64,000 nt of DNA from Clostridiaceae bacterium AM27-36LB (lineage in GTDB: Bacteria > Bacillota > Clostridia > Lachnospirales > Lachnospiraceae): NCBI GenBank assembly GCA_003480725.1, contig QUJQ01000001.1:310001-374000 (forward strand), in the 5' to 3' direction. Below, one piece after another: positions 16,075 through 24,049 of this stretch (positions are counted from its first letter, which is position 1; each line of letters starts with the position of its first letter). Under the pieces are notes generated by a model. The model was given only the letters and a program-made list of their open reading frames with translations, was not told where the DNA came from and did not search any database. A program made the position numbers and the translations under genes.

Positions 16075-16812
16075 CTATAGGTTCTTTTTCTTGTACAGAA
16101 ACCAGGAAGCCGCAGCAGAGAAGCAGAACAGATACAAAAGCAGTATTTCAATGCTTGTATAAGAAAATGCTTCATGGTTGGCGATGCTTCTAAGAGCAGC
16201 ACTGGTCTGGGAAAGAGGAAGGTATTCCACAAACTGCCGGATGCCAGATGGCATGCCCTGAGAAGAGAAAAAGGTATTGCAAAGATAAGCCATGGGCATG
16301 ATCACATAGTTGGAAAACCGTGGCACATCCGCATGGTTTTTTGCGTAAAAAGAGACTACTACTCCGATGGTGGAGAAGACTGCTCCGTTTAAAAACATCA
16401 GAAGGAAGGACCAGCCATTGAAGCAAAGTCCGGTTCCGATAGGAAGCACCAGCAGAATAATCACCATGCCTGCATAGAGTCCACGGAGACTTCCACCAAT
16501 GACCTGACCGGCGATGAACTGCCACAGTGGAGTGGGAGAGATCATAACCTGGTCAAATGCTTTCTCGTACAGCCGCTGTACATTCAGATTCTGAGCAATG
16601 GCATTAAAGCTTCCGTTCATGGTAGTCAGAGCAACCACACCGGGAATCAGAAAGTTCAGATAAGACTGTCCATGTGACATGGTCTGGATTCCAAGTCCAA
16701 AGACCAGAATATAAAGGAGGGGAGCAATCATGGCAGCCAGTGTGATCTTGTAAAAATCACGCCGGAACTCCACCCATTTTTCCCATAATACAGTAAGAAT
16801 TCCCATGATCAT
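16075..16812 (-). CDS. ABC-2 type transporter permease
   Basis: 245 residues with six predicted membrane helices. ABC-2 motifs such as PGVVALTTMNGSFNAIAQNL, the mid-protein MISPTPLWQFIAGQVIGGSLRGLYAG, and FSNYVIMPMAYLCNTFFSSQGMP are present. Such permeases usually export drugs, lipids or polysaccharides, and some act in heme handling. It overlaps the ATPase stop by 4 bp (ATGA) and is 14 bp ahead of the anchored surface protein. Confidence 0.9.
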   Translation of the reverse strand: MIMGILTVLWEKWVEFRRDFYKITLAAMIAPLLYILVFGLGIQTMSHGQSYLNFLIPGVVALTTMNGSFNAIAQNLNVQRLYEKAFDQVMISPTPLWQFIAGQVIGGSLRGLYAGMVIILLVLPIGTGLCFNGWSFLLMFLNGAVFSTIGVVVSFYAKNHADVPRFSNYVIMPMAYLCNTFFSSQGMPSGIRQFVEYLPLSQTSAALRSIANHEAFSYTSIEILLLYLFCFSAAASWFLYKKKNL

Positions 16813-17651
16813 TTGCGTTCCAGCTGCTGACCGACTTTTTCCAGAAAGACATCTTCCAATGTGGTATTCCGCAGAGAAGTTTCGTTTGAGGAATCAGACA
16901 GAAACTGAATCGCATCCTCCTTTCTGTGAAAATAGTGGTTCTTCATGCCGTCAGGACAGACTTCATCCACGGTATATCGACCCAGCAGCTCAATCATATT
17001 TTTGGGTGCATCGGTCTCTTCCAGAACTCCATTACACATAAAGCCGACCCGGTCACAGAGGGTCTCGGCTTCTTCCATATAATGAGTGGTCAGAAGAATC
17101 GTCAGATTCTGCTGGTTCAGCTTTTTCAGAAGATTCCACATCTGCCGGCGGGCCAGGGCATCCATGCCGGCTGTCGGCTCATCCAGAAGCAGAATCTCAG
17201 GTTCTGTCAGCAGGGCACGGCAGACCATGAGCTTTCGTTTCATGCCGCCGGACAGCTTTCGAACTGTACGCCGACGATAATCAATGAGTCCGCAGAAATC
17301 CAGCAGTTCTTCCGAACGCTCACGGATCTTCTTGATCGGCATATAATAAAGTCTTCCCTGATATTCCATAATCTCATCCATGGTCATATCCTGCCGCATG
17401 GAATACTCCTGGGTGATGACACTGAGTTTTCTCTTCAATCGGTTATTCTTGCGGGTCAGCCGCTCGCCATCAATATAGATCTCGCCTTCTGAGGGAAGCA
17501 GAAGAGTGGAGAGCATACCGATAGTTGTGGTCTTTCCGGCACCATTGGGTCCCAGAAGTCCGAAAAATTCGCCAGTCTCAATCTTCAGGTTCAGATCACT
17601 CACCGCCAGAAAATGGTCATATTTTTTGGTGAGATGTTTTAATTCAATCAT
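16809..17651 (-). CDS. ABC transporter ATPase (DrrA/CcmA-like)
   Basis: 280 residues. Walker A GPNGAGKTTT (about residue 34), Q-loop SVITQEYSM, signature KLSGGMKRKL, Walker B ILLLDEPTAGMD, switch LTTHYMEEAE. It pairs with the ABC-2 permease that follows. Its start overlaps the end of the cobI/cbiL-type gene by 8 bp, so corrinoid enzyme and exporter are translationally linked. Confidence 0.9.
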   Translation of the reverse strand: MIELKHLTKKYDHFLAVSDLNLKIETGEFFGLLGPNGAGKTTTIGMLSTLLLPSEGEIYIDGERLTRKNNRLKRKLSVITQEYSMRQDMTMDEIMEYQGRLYYMPIKKIRERSEELLDFCGLIDYRRRTVRKLSGGMKRKLMVCRALLTEPEILLLDEPTAGMDALARRQMWNLLKKLNQQNLTILLTTHYMEEAETLCDRVGFMCNGVLEETDAPKNMIELLGRYTVDEVCPDGMKNHYFHRKEDAIQFLSDSSNETSLRNTTLEDVFLEKVGQQLERK

Positions 17652-18336
17652 GGTGATCTTCTTTCACAACAATAATAGAATAATAGCTTGCCTGATCCGG
17701 AATCTCATCCACACCGTGATAAATATGTTCCTCTGGCATTCCACAGTTCTCGATCATGGCACCTTTCAAGTCGTTGCGCTTGAGTGTTTCTTTTACGATC
17801 GGCATCTTGGAAGCTGCTTTCATCAGTACTTTGGTTCCCGGAAGCTTCAGACCATCTTCGATATCATAGGTAGATGGGATCACATGGAGCTGTTCAGAAC
17901 GATCCACCAGACTGTCGCCTAATTTGGCACTGACTGCACAGAAGGACGGAATTCCGTTGACAATCTCAGTTTCATAGCCTTTTGCCTTTACAAGACGATG
18001 GATATAGATATAGGTACTGTAGATGGTGGGATCTCCAAGGGTCAGACAGGCTACATCCTTCCCCTGTTCCAGCTGTTCGATGATTGTATCGGCAGCGGTC
18101 TGATAAGCTGCATCCAGAATGGCTTTGTCTTTTGTCATGGGAGTGGAGAGATTGAGGCATTCCTTTGCATCAAGATCCTCCACAATACCACTTGCGATCT
18201 TGTAAGCGACTGCTTTTCCTTTTCCGTCTGCAGGTACAGCGATGACCGGACAACGTTTAATCGTGTCTACTGCAAGATAAGTCATAAGACGTGGATCTCC
18301 TGGTCCCACACCGATACCATATAATGTTCCTTTCAT
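17644..18336 (-). CDS. cbiL: Precorrin-2 C20-methyltransferase (CobI/CbiL)
   Basis: 230 residues. A SAM-dependent tetrapyrrole methylase with the N-terminal GIGVGPGDPRLMTYLAV motif, the LTLGDPTIYSTY motif (about residue 95), the EIVNGIPSFCAVSA motif and the late MKAASKMP motif. This set is characteristic of the C-20 methylation step on precorrin-2 or cobalt-precorrin-2. The start at 18336 follows AAAGGGATG; an upstream in-frame start lacks a site. It is the first gene of an operon with an ABC-2 exporter and a surface protein, well apart from the main cobalamin operon at 34-41 kb. Confidence 0.88.
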   Translation of the reverse strand: MKGTLYGIGVGPGDPRLMTYLAVDTIKRCPVIAVPADGKGKAVAYKIASGIVEDLDAKECLNLSTPMTKDKAILDAAYQTAADTIIEQLEQGKDVACLTLGDPTIYSTYIYIHRLVKAKGYETEIVNGIPSFCAVSAKLGDSLVDRSEQLHVIPSTYDIEDGLKLPGTKVLMKAASKMPIVKETLKRNDLKGAMIENCGMPEEHIYHGVDEIPDQASYYSIIVVKEDHHD

Positions 18337-18373
18337 ATAAACACATCCCTTTCTTTTTTGCACTTGAAATTTC

Positions 18374-18402
18374 ATTCTAACATAAATGACAAAAAAGTTC
18401 AA
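18374..18402 (-). promoter_or_regulatory. Promoter of the cbiL operon (reverse strand)
   Basis: On the reverse strand -35 TTGAAC (18402-18397), 17-bp spacer, -10 TAGAAT (18379-18374). No cobalamin riboswitch fits between it and the start codon, since the leader would be only about 30 nt. Confidence 0.65.
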
Positions 18403-18409
18403 TAAATCA

Positions 18410-18439
18410 TTGACAAATATGCAAAACAGATGGTACTAT
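18410..18439 (+). promoter_or_regulatory. Promoter of the leader RNA ahead of MATE pump 2
   Basis: -35 TTGACA (18410-18415), 18 bp, -10 TACTAT (18434-18439). It is divergent from the cbiL promoter 8 bp away. The transcript would begin near 18446 and enter two hairpins, a terminator and a further structured segment before the MATE start at 18719. Confidence 0.65.
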
Positions 18440-18443
18440 ATAG

Positions 18444-18526
18444 CCACTAAACCCGTCAGGGAAGTGGATTTTACCAGAATATAATTCTGATTTTCGCCAC
18501 ACATCATTTTGATGTGTGGCTTTTTT
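18444..18526 (+). ncRNA. Candidate attenuator or riboswitch-like leader ending in a terminator
   Basis: Hairpin 1 is a stem of CCACT/AGTGG enclosing CCC-GTCA-GGG (18444-18467). Hairpin 2 is CAGAAT-ATA-ATTCTG (about 18474-18488). Hairpin 3 is an 11-bp terminator stem (18496-18506 with 18510-18520), a 3-nt loop and six T. The promoter fires into it and the next gene starts about 190 bp later, so expression must depend on readthrough. It matches no riboswitch class that I know well. Confidence 0.5.
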
Positions 18527-18537
18527 GTGTAACTACG

Positions 18538-18667
18538 AGCCGGGCAGTTGGGCGTGCTCAGGATGTGAGCGGGGAGCTTGCTCACCGGCACATATCTGAG
18601 TGCGGACAGATATGCGGCGACAGCCGCAGAAGTGAGAAAGTCGAAGACTTTCGAACCTGCCTCGGCG
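18538..18667 (+). repeat. Multi-hairpin element with imperfect terminal inverted repeats
   Basis: Ends GCCGGGCAGTT (18539-18549) and AACCTGCCTCGGC (18654-18666) pair with two bulges. Inside are four perfect hairpins: GTGAGC/GCTCAC (18565/18580), CATATCTG/CAGATATG (18591/18607), GCGGC-GACA-GCCGC (18614-18627) and GAAAGTC-GAA-GACTTTC (18636-18652). It is GC-rich compared with the flanks. It could be a miniature mobile repeat or a multibranched RNA in the MATE leader. Confidence 0.55.
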
Positions 18668-18718
18668 AGTAATAAATAAGTTCTGAAGTATGCATCAAAC
18701 ACCAAGGAGGAATCGTCA

Positions 18719-20056
18719 ATGAATAATGAATCATTTATGAAAGAAAAACCTGTAGTAGGATTGGTACTGTCCATGTCATTGCCCATGGTATTTTCCATGA
18801 TGGTCAATGCACTTTATAATATTGTAGACAGTTTTTTTGTGGCAAAGATCAGTGAAGATGCCATGACAGCACTGTCGCTTGTATTTCCTGTTCAGAATCT
18901 GATGAGTGCAGTGTCGATCGGGTTTGGTGTCGGAATCAATGCAGTGATCGCATTCTTCCTGGGAGCAGGAGAAAAGAAAAAGGCGGATCAGGCAGCGTCA
19001 CTGGGATTTTTCTGGAACGCGGTACAAGGGCTGGTACTGACAATGGTATGTATTGCAATTATTCCGGTATTCCTGCGTCTGTTCAGTAATGATGAAAGAA
19101 CGATCGGATATGCGCTGGAATATTCAAGAATTGTATTTTTATTTGGCGTGATCATCTCTTGCAGCCTTTCCTTTGAGAAGATTTTTCAGGCAGTGGGACG
19201 TATGAAGGTTTCCATGGCAGGTCTTCTGGTTGGATGCCTTACAAATATCATTCTGGATCCGATCTTGATTTTCGGAGTTGGATCATTTCCGGGGATGGGA
19301 ATAAAAGGGGCTGCACTGGCAACCGGGATCGGACAGATGGCAACGGTAGTTTTATATGTAGGAATCTATCTTATCCGCCCTATTTCTGTGAAGATCAGCA
19401 TTTGCAATCTGGATTTTAAGAGCGGAATCACGAAGAGATTGTATGCCATTGGTATTCCGGCAATCCTGAACATGGCACTTCCATCGCTTCTGATTTCTTC
19501 TTTGAATGCGATCCTGGCAGGCTTTTCAGAAAGCTATGTCATGGTTCTTGGCGTTTATTACAAGCTGCAGACATTTTTGTATCTGACGGCAAATGGGATC
19601 GTGCAGGGAATCCGACCTCTGGTGGGATATAATTATGGCGCAGGGGAGTATGGAAGAGTGCATAAGATTTTCAATACTGCACTGACATTTTCGGTAGTGA
19701 TCATGGTGTTTGGAACAGGACTGTGCCTATTGATGCCTGAGCATCTGATCGGTATGTTTACAACCAATACGCAGACGATTCAGATCGGTGCCAGTGCTCT
19801 TCGCATCATCAGTATTGGATTTGCGGTGTCATCCATCTCGGTAACTGCATGTGGTGCGCTTGAAGGACTGAATATGGGAACTCCATCTCTGATCATTTCA
19901 CTGCTCCGTTATGTGATCCTGATCATTCCGGCTGCAGTTGTATTGAGCCGTTTTCTTGGAGCTGCAGGTGTATGGCATGCCTTCTGGATCACTGAGTGGA
20001 TCACAGCAGCTGCGTCCTGGTATATCTACCGGAAACATGCGGTTGGGAATGCATAA
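18719..20056 (+). CDS. MATE-family efflux pump (copy 2)
   Basis: 445 residues with about twelve membrane helices and the MATE pattern (VVGLVLSMSLPMVFSMMVNALYNIVDSFFVAKI, GVGINAVIAFFLGAGEKKKADQ, GIVQGIRPLVGYNYGAGEY). It resembles the MepA branch of multidrug MATE pumps. The start follows AAGGAGG at 8 bp. The 5' leader carries a terminator and a multi-hairpin element. It is followed by the second SAM methyltransferase, repeating the MATE-methyltransferase order seen at 2485-4641. Confidence 0.92.
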   Translation: MNNESFMKEKPVVGLVLSMSLPMVFSMMVNALYNIVDSFFVAKISEDAMTALSLVFPVQNLMSAVSIGFGVGINAVIAFFLGAGEKKKADQAASLGFFWNAVQGLVLTMVCIAIIPVFLRLFSNDERTIGYALEYSRIVFLFGVIISCSLSFEKIFQAVGRMKVSMAGLLVGCLTNIILDPILIFGVGSFPGMGIKGAALATGIGQMATVVLYVGIYLIRPISVKISICNLDFKSGITKRLYAIGIPAILNMALPSLLISSLNAILAGFSESYVMVLGVYYKLQTFLYLTANGIVQGIRPLVGYNYGAGEYGRVHKIFNTALTFSVVIMVFGTGLCLLMPEHLIGMFTTNTQTIQIGASALRIISIGFAVSSISVTACGALEGLNMGTPSLIISLLRYVILIIPAAVVLSRFLGAAGVWHAFWITEWITAAASWYIYRKHAVGNA

Positions 20057-20124
20057 CATGAAAGGATGCCTTGGACATGCGGCAATGGTTCGATGAGACA
20101 GATTCAGGAACTGGCAAAATATAT

Positions 20125-20166
20125 CCCACCGGGAGGCTTGTAAAAGTTTTAACAAACCGGTATGAT
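20125..20166 (+). promoter_or_regulatory. Promoter with shared 16-bp element, copy F
   Basis: CCCACCGGGAGGCTTG at 20125-20140, -35 TTGTAA at 20138-20143, 17-bp spacer, -10 TATGAT at 20161-20166. It drives the second methyltransferase, whose start codon is about 25 nt after the predicted transcription start. Confidence 0.72.
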
Positions 20167-20197
20167 GATATCCACAGAAAGATCGGAGAGAGAAATT

Positions 20198-20908
20198 ATG
20201 AGTCATACACTGGAAGAGATCCGCAGCTACTGGAACAGCCGGGCAGAAGGTTACACACAGAGTAACCGGGAAGAGCTGGAAGGCGAGAGCCGGATCTACT
20301 GGGAAAAACATATCACGGAGGCATTGAGAGGACAGGATTGCGTACGCGTACTGGATGTTGGCTGCGGACCTGGATTTTTCTCTGTACTGCTGGCAAAGAT
20401 GGGCCATGAAGTCACCGCCATTGATTACACGGAAAACATGCTGACAGAAGCCAGAAAAAATGCAGAACATTATGGAGTACAGGTGCATTTTCAACAGATG
20501 GATGCTCAACAGCTGGAGTTTGAGGACAACAGCTTTGACCTGGTCATCAGCCGGAATGTGTTGTGGAATCTGGAAAAGCCTGAGCAGGCTTATAAGGAGT
20601 GGTTACGAGTATTAAAGCCAGGCGGAATCTTATTAAACTGTGACGGGAATTTTTACTATTATGTGACCGATGCAGAGTACGGGGATCGGACAAGATGGGA
20701 ACACAAGCATATGAATGGTGTCTGCGCCAATCCCATTGACCGGATCGGAGAATCCCTGCCAATGGCAAGAGAGCTTCGTCCCCAATGGGATGACAGAACA
20801 CTTTGTGCATTGGGGGCTTCGGAAGTGACTTCAGAAGTAACCAATGAGAAAGATCTGGACGATGGACATCGCCTGATCCTGAATTTTGTGATCCGCGCGG
20901 TAAAGTAG
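20198..20908 (+). CDS. Class I SAM-dependent methyltransferase (copy 2)
   Basis: 236 residues. Motif I VLDVGCGPGFFSVLL, acidic loop AIDYTENM, motif II LVISRN, motif III VLKPGGILLN. It aligns along its length with the methyltransferase at 3883, including the shared RNVxW and EWxRVLKPGG stretches and the later ELRPQWD/VLRPEWD block. The start at 20198 follows GGAGAG at 7 bp. An in-frame ATG at 20162 falls in the -10 box of promoter F and is rejected. Substrate unknown. Confidence 0.88.
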   Translation: MSHTLEEIRSYWNSRAEGYTQSNREELEGESRIYWEKHITEALRGQDCVRVLDVGCGPGFFSVLLAKMGHEVTAIDYTENMLTEARKNAEHYGVQVHFQQMDAQQLEFEDNSFDLVISRNVLWNLEKPEQAYKEWLRVLKPGGILLNCDGNFYYYVTDAEYGDRTRWEHKHMNGVCANPIDRIGESLPMARELRPQWDDRTLCALGASEVTSEVTNEKDLDDGHRLILNFVIRAVK

Positions 20909-20931
20909 TGAGTCAACTAGCGGTATCGGGG

Positions 20932-22254
20932 TCAACCGATACCGCCAAGTGAGATCCCGAGGATCAACACAAGAAAACAGACAGGAACATAAATGTATTT
21001 GCAGACGGGATAGAACATCTTGATAAAAGGTGTCTCCCGTCCTTTGTTTACCTGGGATTCTACGTAGGATCGACCAAATACCCAGAAGAACATGATGCCT
21101 GCAAGGCCTGCACCAAGCGGGCAGATGTAGATAGACAGCACATCCATCCAATCAGAGACGATCCCCTGGATCAGCAGAGAGACGATCATACCGATCCCAG
21201 CGATGATGGCGCAGGATGCTTTCCTGCCAAGTCCGGTCTTTTCCTGGACCGTTGCGACAGGAGCTTCATAAAGGTTCATCAGAGATGTCATTCCTGCAAG
21301 GAAGACTGCGGTGAAGAAGAGGATGGCGATCAGCCATCCGCCAGGCATGGAACGAATCAGATGGGGCAGGAAGATAAATAACAGTCCAGGACCGCCCTGA
21401 TCAAGCTGTGCACCGGTGGTTGCCATGGCAGGAATGATAACAAGTGCTGCCAGCAGAGCTGCCAGTGTATCGAAAAATCCAACTCTTGCGGCAGAGGCAG
21501 GGATATCTTCCTTATCGGATAAATAAGATCCGTAGATCAAGGTGCCATTTCCGGCGACGGACAAGGAGAAGAATGCCTGCCCCAGGGCAAAGATCCAGGT
21601 GTTTGGATCAGATAATGCTGCGGGATCTACGCGGAAAATGTACTGATATCCGGCACTGGATCCTGGCTGAAATGCCACGTAGATGCCAAGGATCACAAAT
21701 AAGACAAAGAAAATGGGCATCATGATCTTGTTTGCCTTTTCAATACCGCTTCCCACACCGAACATGAGGATCACGACACAGATGCAAAGTGCCAGCACCT
21801 GCCAGAGATTATTTCCTCCGGCAGATGCCATAGTGCTGAAGCTTTCCGTAAATCCATCAATATTCTCTGCAAATAGGGTGGAACCGGTAAAAGTTCCTAC
21901 CATATATTTTAAGATCCAGCCCATGACCACGGTATAACCAATTGCCATGGCAAGGGCACCAAGGACAGGGATCCAGCCCAGTATCTCACCAAGTTTCCGA
22001 TTCCCTTTTGTCTCGCAGGCTGTACCGAAAGCATCGATGGGACCGGAACGGGTTCCTCTTCCCAGACACATTTCGCCGATCACGCCGGTGAATCCAATCA
22101 GAATAACAAAGATACAGTAAGGGATCAGAAAAGATCCGCCACCATATAAAGAGACTCTGGTAGGAAACATCCATATATTTCCCATTCCTACAGCAGAGCC
22201 GATGCATGCCAGGATAAATCCCCACTGGCTGTTAAATGATTCTCGTTTTTTCAT
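20932..22254 (-). CDS. Sodium-dependent transporter, NSS/SNF family
   Basis: 440 residues with about eleven to twelve membrane helices. The family N-terminus is clear (FNSQWGFILACIGSAVGMGNIWMFPTRV), with the unwound helix-1 glycines that bind sodium and substrate. Bacterial members (LeuT, TnaT) take up amino acids or indole derivatives. The start at 22254 corresponds to MKKRES; upstream in-frame starts lack support. It is monocistronic and converges with the methyltransferase at 20908. Confidence 0.92.
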   Translation of the reverse strand: MKKRESFNSQWGFILACIGSAVGMGNIWMFPTRVSLYGGGSFLIPYCIFVILIGFTGVIGEMCLGRGTRSGPIDAFGTACETKGNRKLGEILGWIPVLGALAMAIGYTVVMGWILKYMVGTFTGSTLFAENIDGFTESFSTMASAGGNNLWQVLALCICVVILMFGVGSGIEKANKIMMPIFFVLFVILGIYVAFQPGSSAGYQYIFRVDPAALSDPNTWIFALGQAFFSLSVAGNGTLIYGSYLSDKEDIPASAARVGFFDTLAALLAALVIIPAMATTGAQLDQGGPGLLFIFLPHLIRSMPGGWLIAILFFTAVFLAGMTSLMNLYEAPVATVQEKTGLGRKASCAIIAGIGMIVSLLIQGIVSDWMDVLSIYICPLGAGLAGIMFFWVFGRSYVESQVNKGRETPFIKMFYPVCKYIYVPVCFLVLILGISLGGIG

Positions 22255-22332
22255 ACTATTTTTCTCCCGTTTTTTGCATATATGAAGAAAGTATACCACG
22301 AAATGCGAGAAGTTCCTATAACAAAATGTCAG

Positions 22333-22362
22333 TTGAACTGGCAGAATGTTTCATGATAGAAT
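22333..22362 (+). promoter_or_regulatory. Promoter of the [FeFe]-hydrogenase gene
   Basis: -35 TTGAAC (22333-22338), 18 bp, -10 TAGAAT (22357-22362), about 40 bp before the start codon. AAAGGGATG serves as ribosome binding site. Confidence 0.6.
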
Positions 22363-22405
22363 ACAAAAGATATATGTTAGAAGATAAAAGAAAGGGATGA
22401 AATGA

Positions 22406-23917
22406 ATGAGAGGATTATATTCTTCAAAGACCAAGATCCGTCATGAGATTTTTACGGAGATCGCCCGCATGGCTTATGAAGACGGAGACTGCAGACAGAT
22501 GGAGCAGCTTCCGTATAAGATCGTACCGGGGGAGGTTGCTTCTTATAGAGAAAGTATTTTCCTGGAGAGAGCGGTTGTAGGAGAGAGACTTCGTGTGGCA
22601 CTTGGTCTTTCTCTTAGGAAGATTTCCGAGCATTCCCTGATCTCCGAGGGAGTGGAGAACAGTCTGGTGGAGGAAAAATATTATGAACCGCCTCTGATCA
22701 ATATTATTAAATTTGCCTGTCATGCCTGTCCAGAGAACCGGGTGATCGTGACCGAAGGATGTCAGGGCTGTCTGGAACATCCATGTAAAGAGGTCTGTCC
22801 GAAGGGAGCTATTTCCATGGTAAATGGAAAGTCTCATGTTGATCCGGAGAAATGTATCAAATGTGGCAGATGCGTGGAGGCCTGTCCCTATAATGCGATC
22901 ATTCATCAGGAACGTCCCTGTGCAAAAGCCTGTGGCATGAACGCTATTCATTCTGATGAACATGGAAGAGCGGAGATCGATCAGGATAAATGTGTGTCCT
23001 GTGGTATGTGTCTGGTCAGCTGTCCGTTCAGTGCCATCGTTGACAAAGGTCAGATTTTCCAGACCATTCTTGCCATGAAGACGGGTACTCCGGTTTATGC
23101 GATCGTAGCACCGGCGGTAGCTGGTCAGTTCGGACCGGATATGAAGCCGGAGAAGATCCGCCCGGCATTCCAGGCATTGGGATTCGAGGATGTGATCGAA
23201 GTAGCGGTAGGAGCAGATCTCTGTACCATTGAAGAAGCAAAGGATTTTATGAAGGAAGTACCGGAAGAGCTGCCATTTATGGCAACTTCCTGCTGTCCGG
23301 CATGGTCCATGATGGCGAAGAAGCTGTTCCCGGAGCAGGCAAAATGTATCTCCATGGCATTGACACCTATGGTGCTTACTGCCCGTCTGATCAAACAGCA
23401 GAATCCAGACTGCAAGATCGTCTTTGTAGGACCTTGTGCAGCGAAGAAGCTGGAAGCCAGCCGGAAAACTATCCGCAGCTATGTAGATTTTGTACTGACA
23501 TTTGAAGAGCTGCAAGGTATGTTTGATGCCAAAGGGGTAGACTTCAAGGAACTGCCGGATGGAGAGCCGCTGATGCAGGCAAGTGCTGATGGCCGTGGAT
23601 TTGCGTCAAGCGGTGGTGTGGCATCTGCAGTAGTTAACGCGATCCGCAGAATGGAGCCGAACCGTGAGGTGAAAGTAGTCAGCGCAGAAGGTCTCGCCAA
23701 TTGTAAGAAGATGCTGCAGCTTGCAAAAGCTGGAAAATACAATGGATATCTGTTGGAAGGCATGGCCTGTCCAGGCGGTTGCATTGCCGGAGCAGGAACT
23801 ATTCAGCCGATCAAGAAGACAGCAGCTTCGTTGGAACAGATGAAGAAGCAGGCGCCTTTTGAGGAAAGTATGGATACGGTATACGATGCCATGCTTCCGA
23901 TCCTCGAAAAATTATAA
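22406..23917 (+). CDS. Monomeric [FeFe]-hydrogenase, probably group B
   Basis: 503 residues. The N-terminal part has CxxC..C sites (FACHACPENRV, GCQGCLEHPCKEVCPKGA) and two 4Fe-4S motifs (CIKCGRCVEACPYNA at about residue 150, CVSCGMCLVSCPFSA at about 200). The catalytic H-cluster signatures are TSCCPAW (about 297), GPCAAKKLEA (about 351) and EGMACPGGC (about 455), supplying the four cysteines of the active site. The GP-C form of L2 without the usual methionine, the overall length and the lack of a partner subunit suggest the group B clade, whose role (hydrogen production or sensing) is still unclear. Confidence 0.88.
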   Translation: MRGLYSSKTKIRHEIFTEIARMAYEDGDCRQMEQLPYKIVPGEVASYRESIFLERAVVGERLRVALGLSLRKISEHSLISEGVENSLVEEKYYEPPLINIIKFACHACPENRVIVTEGCQGCLEHPCKEVCPKGAISMVNGKSHVDPEKCIKCGRCVEACPYNAIIHQERPCAKACGMNAIHSDEHGRAEIDQDKCVSCGMCLVSCPFSAIVDKGQIFQTILAMKTGTPVYAIVAPAVAGQFGPDMKPEKIRPAFQALGFEDVIEVAVGADLCTIEEAKDFMKEVPEELPFMATSCCPAWSMMAKKLFPEQAKCISMALTPMVLTARLIKQQNPDCKIVFVGPCAAKKLEASRKTIRSYVDFVLTFEELQGMFDAKGVDFKELPDGEPLMQASADGRGFASSGGVASAVVNAIRRMEPNREVKVVSAEGLANCKKMLQLAKAGKYNGYLLEGMACPGGCIAGAGTIQPIKKTAASLEQMKKQAPFEESMDTVYDAMLPILEKL

Positions 23918-23933
23918 ACTTATACAGTAATGC

Positions 23934-24014
23934 AAAATATCCATGGAAATGAACCGCATGCTTGCATGAGCGGAGCATAGCCATGGATATTTTATGTGGC
24001 GCATAGCGCTACAT
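23934..24014 (+). terminator. Paired stem-loops after the hydrogenase gene
   Basis: A perfect 13-bp inverted repeat, AAAATATCCATGG (23934-23946) and CCATGGATATTTT (23981-23993), encloses a 34-nt loop with internal GCATGC pairing. A second hairpin follows at once (23994-24014, loop ATA, one G-T pair). It lies between the convergent hydrogenase and bioY genes and can work in both directions, the arms being A/T-rich at their outer ends. Confidence 0.6.
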
Positions 24015-24049
24015 AAGCAAAATGGAAAGCCTCGAAGGGACGATTTTAT

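Noticed and set aside
18337..18720. Cobalamin riboswitch near cbiL or MATE 2
   Set aside because: GCCACT-like and GGGAAG-like strings appear at 18443-18467, but the order and the B12 box are missing, they are on the strand opposite cbiL, and the cbiL leader is too short.
22424..23515. Long reverse-strand frame opposite the hydrogenase
   Set aside because: The hydrogenase on the plus strand has full catalytic motifs; the reverse frame has none.
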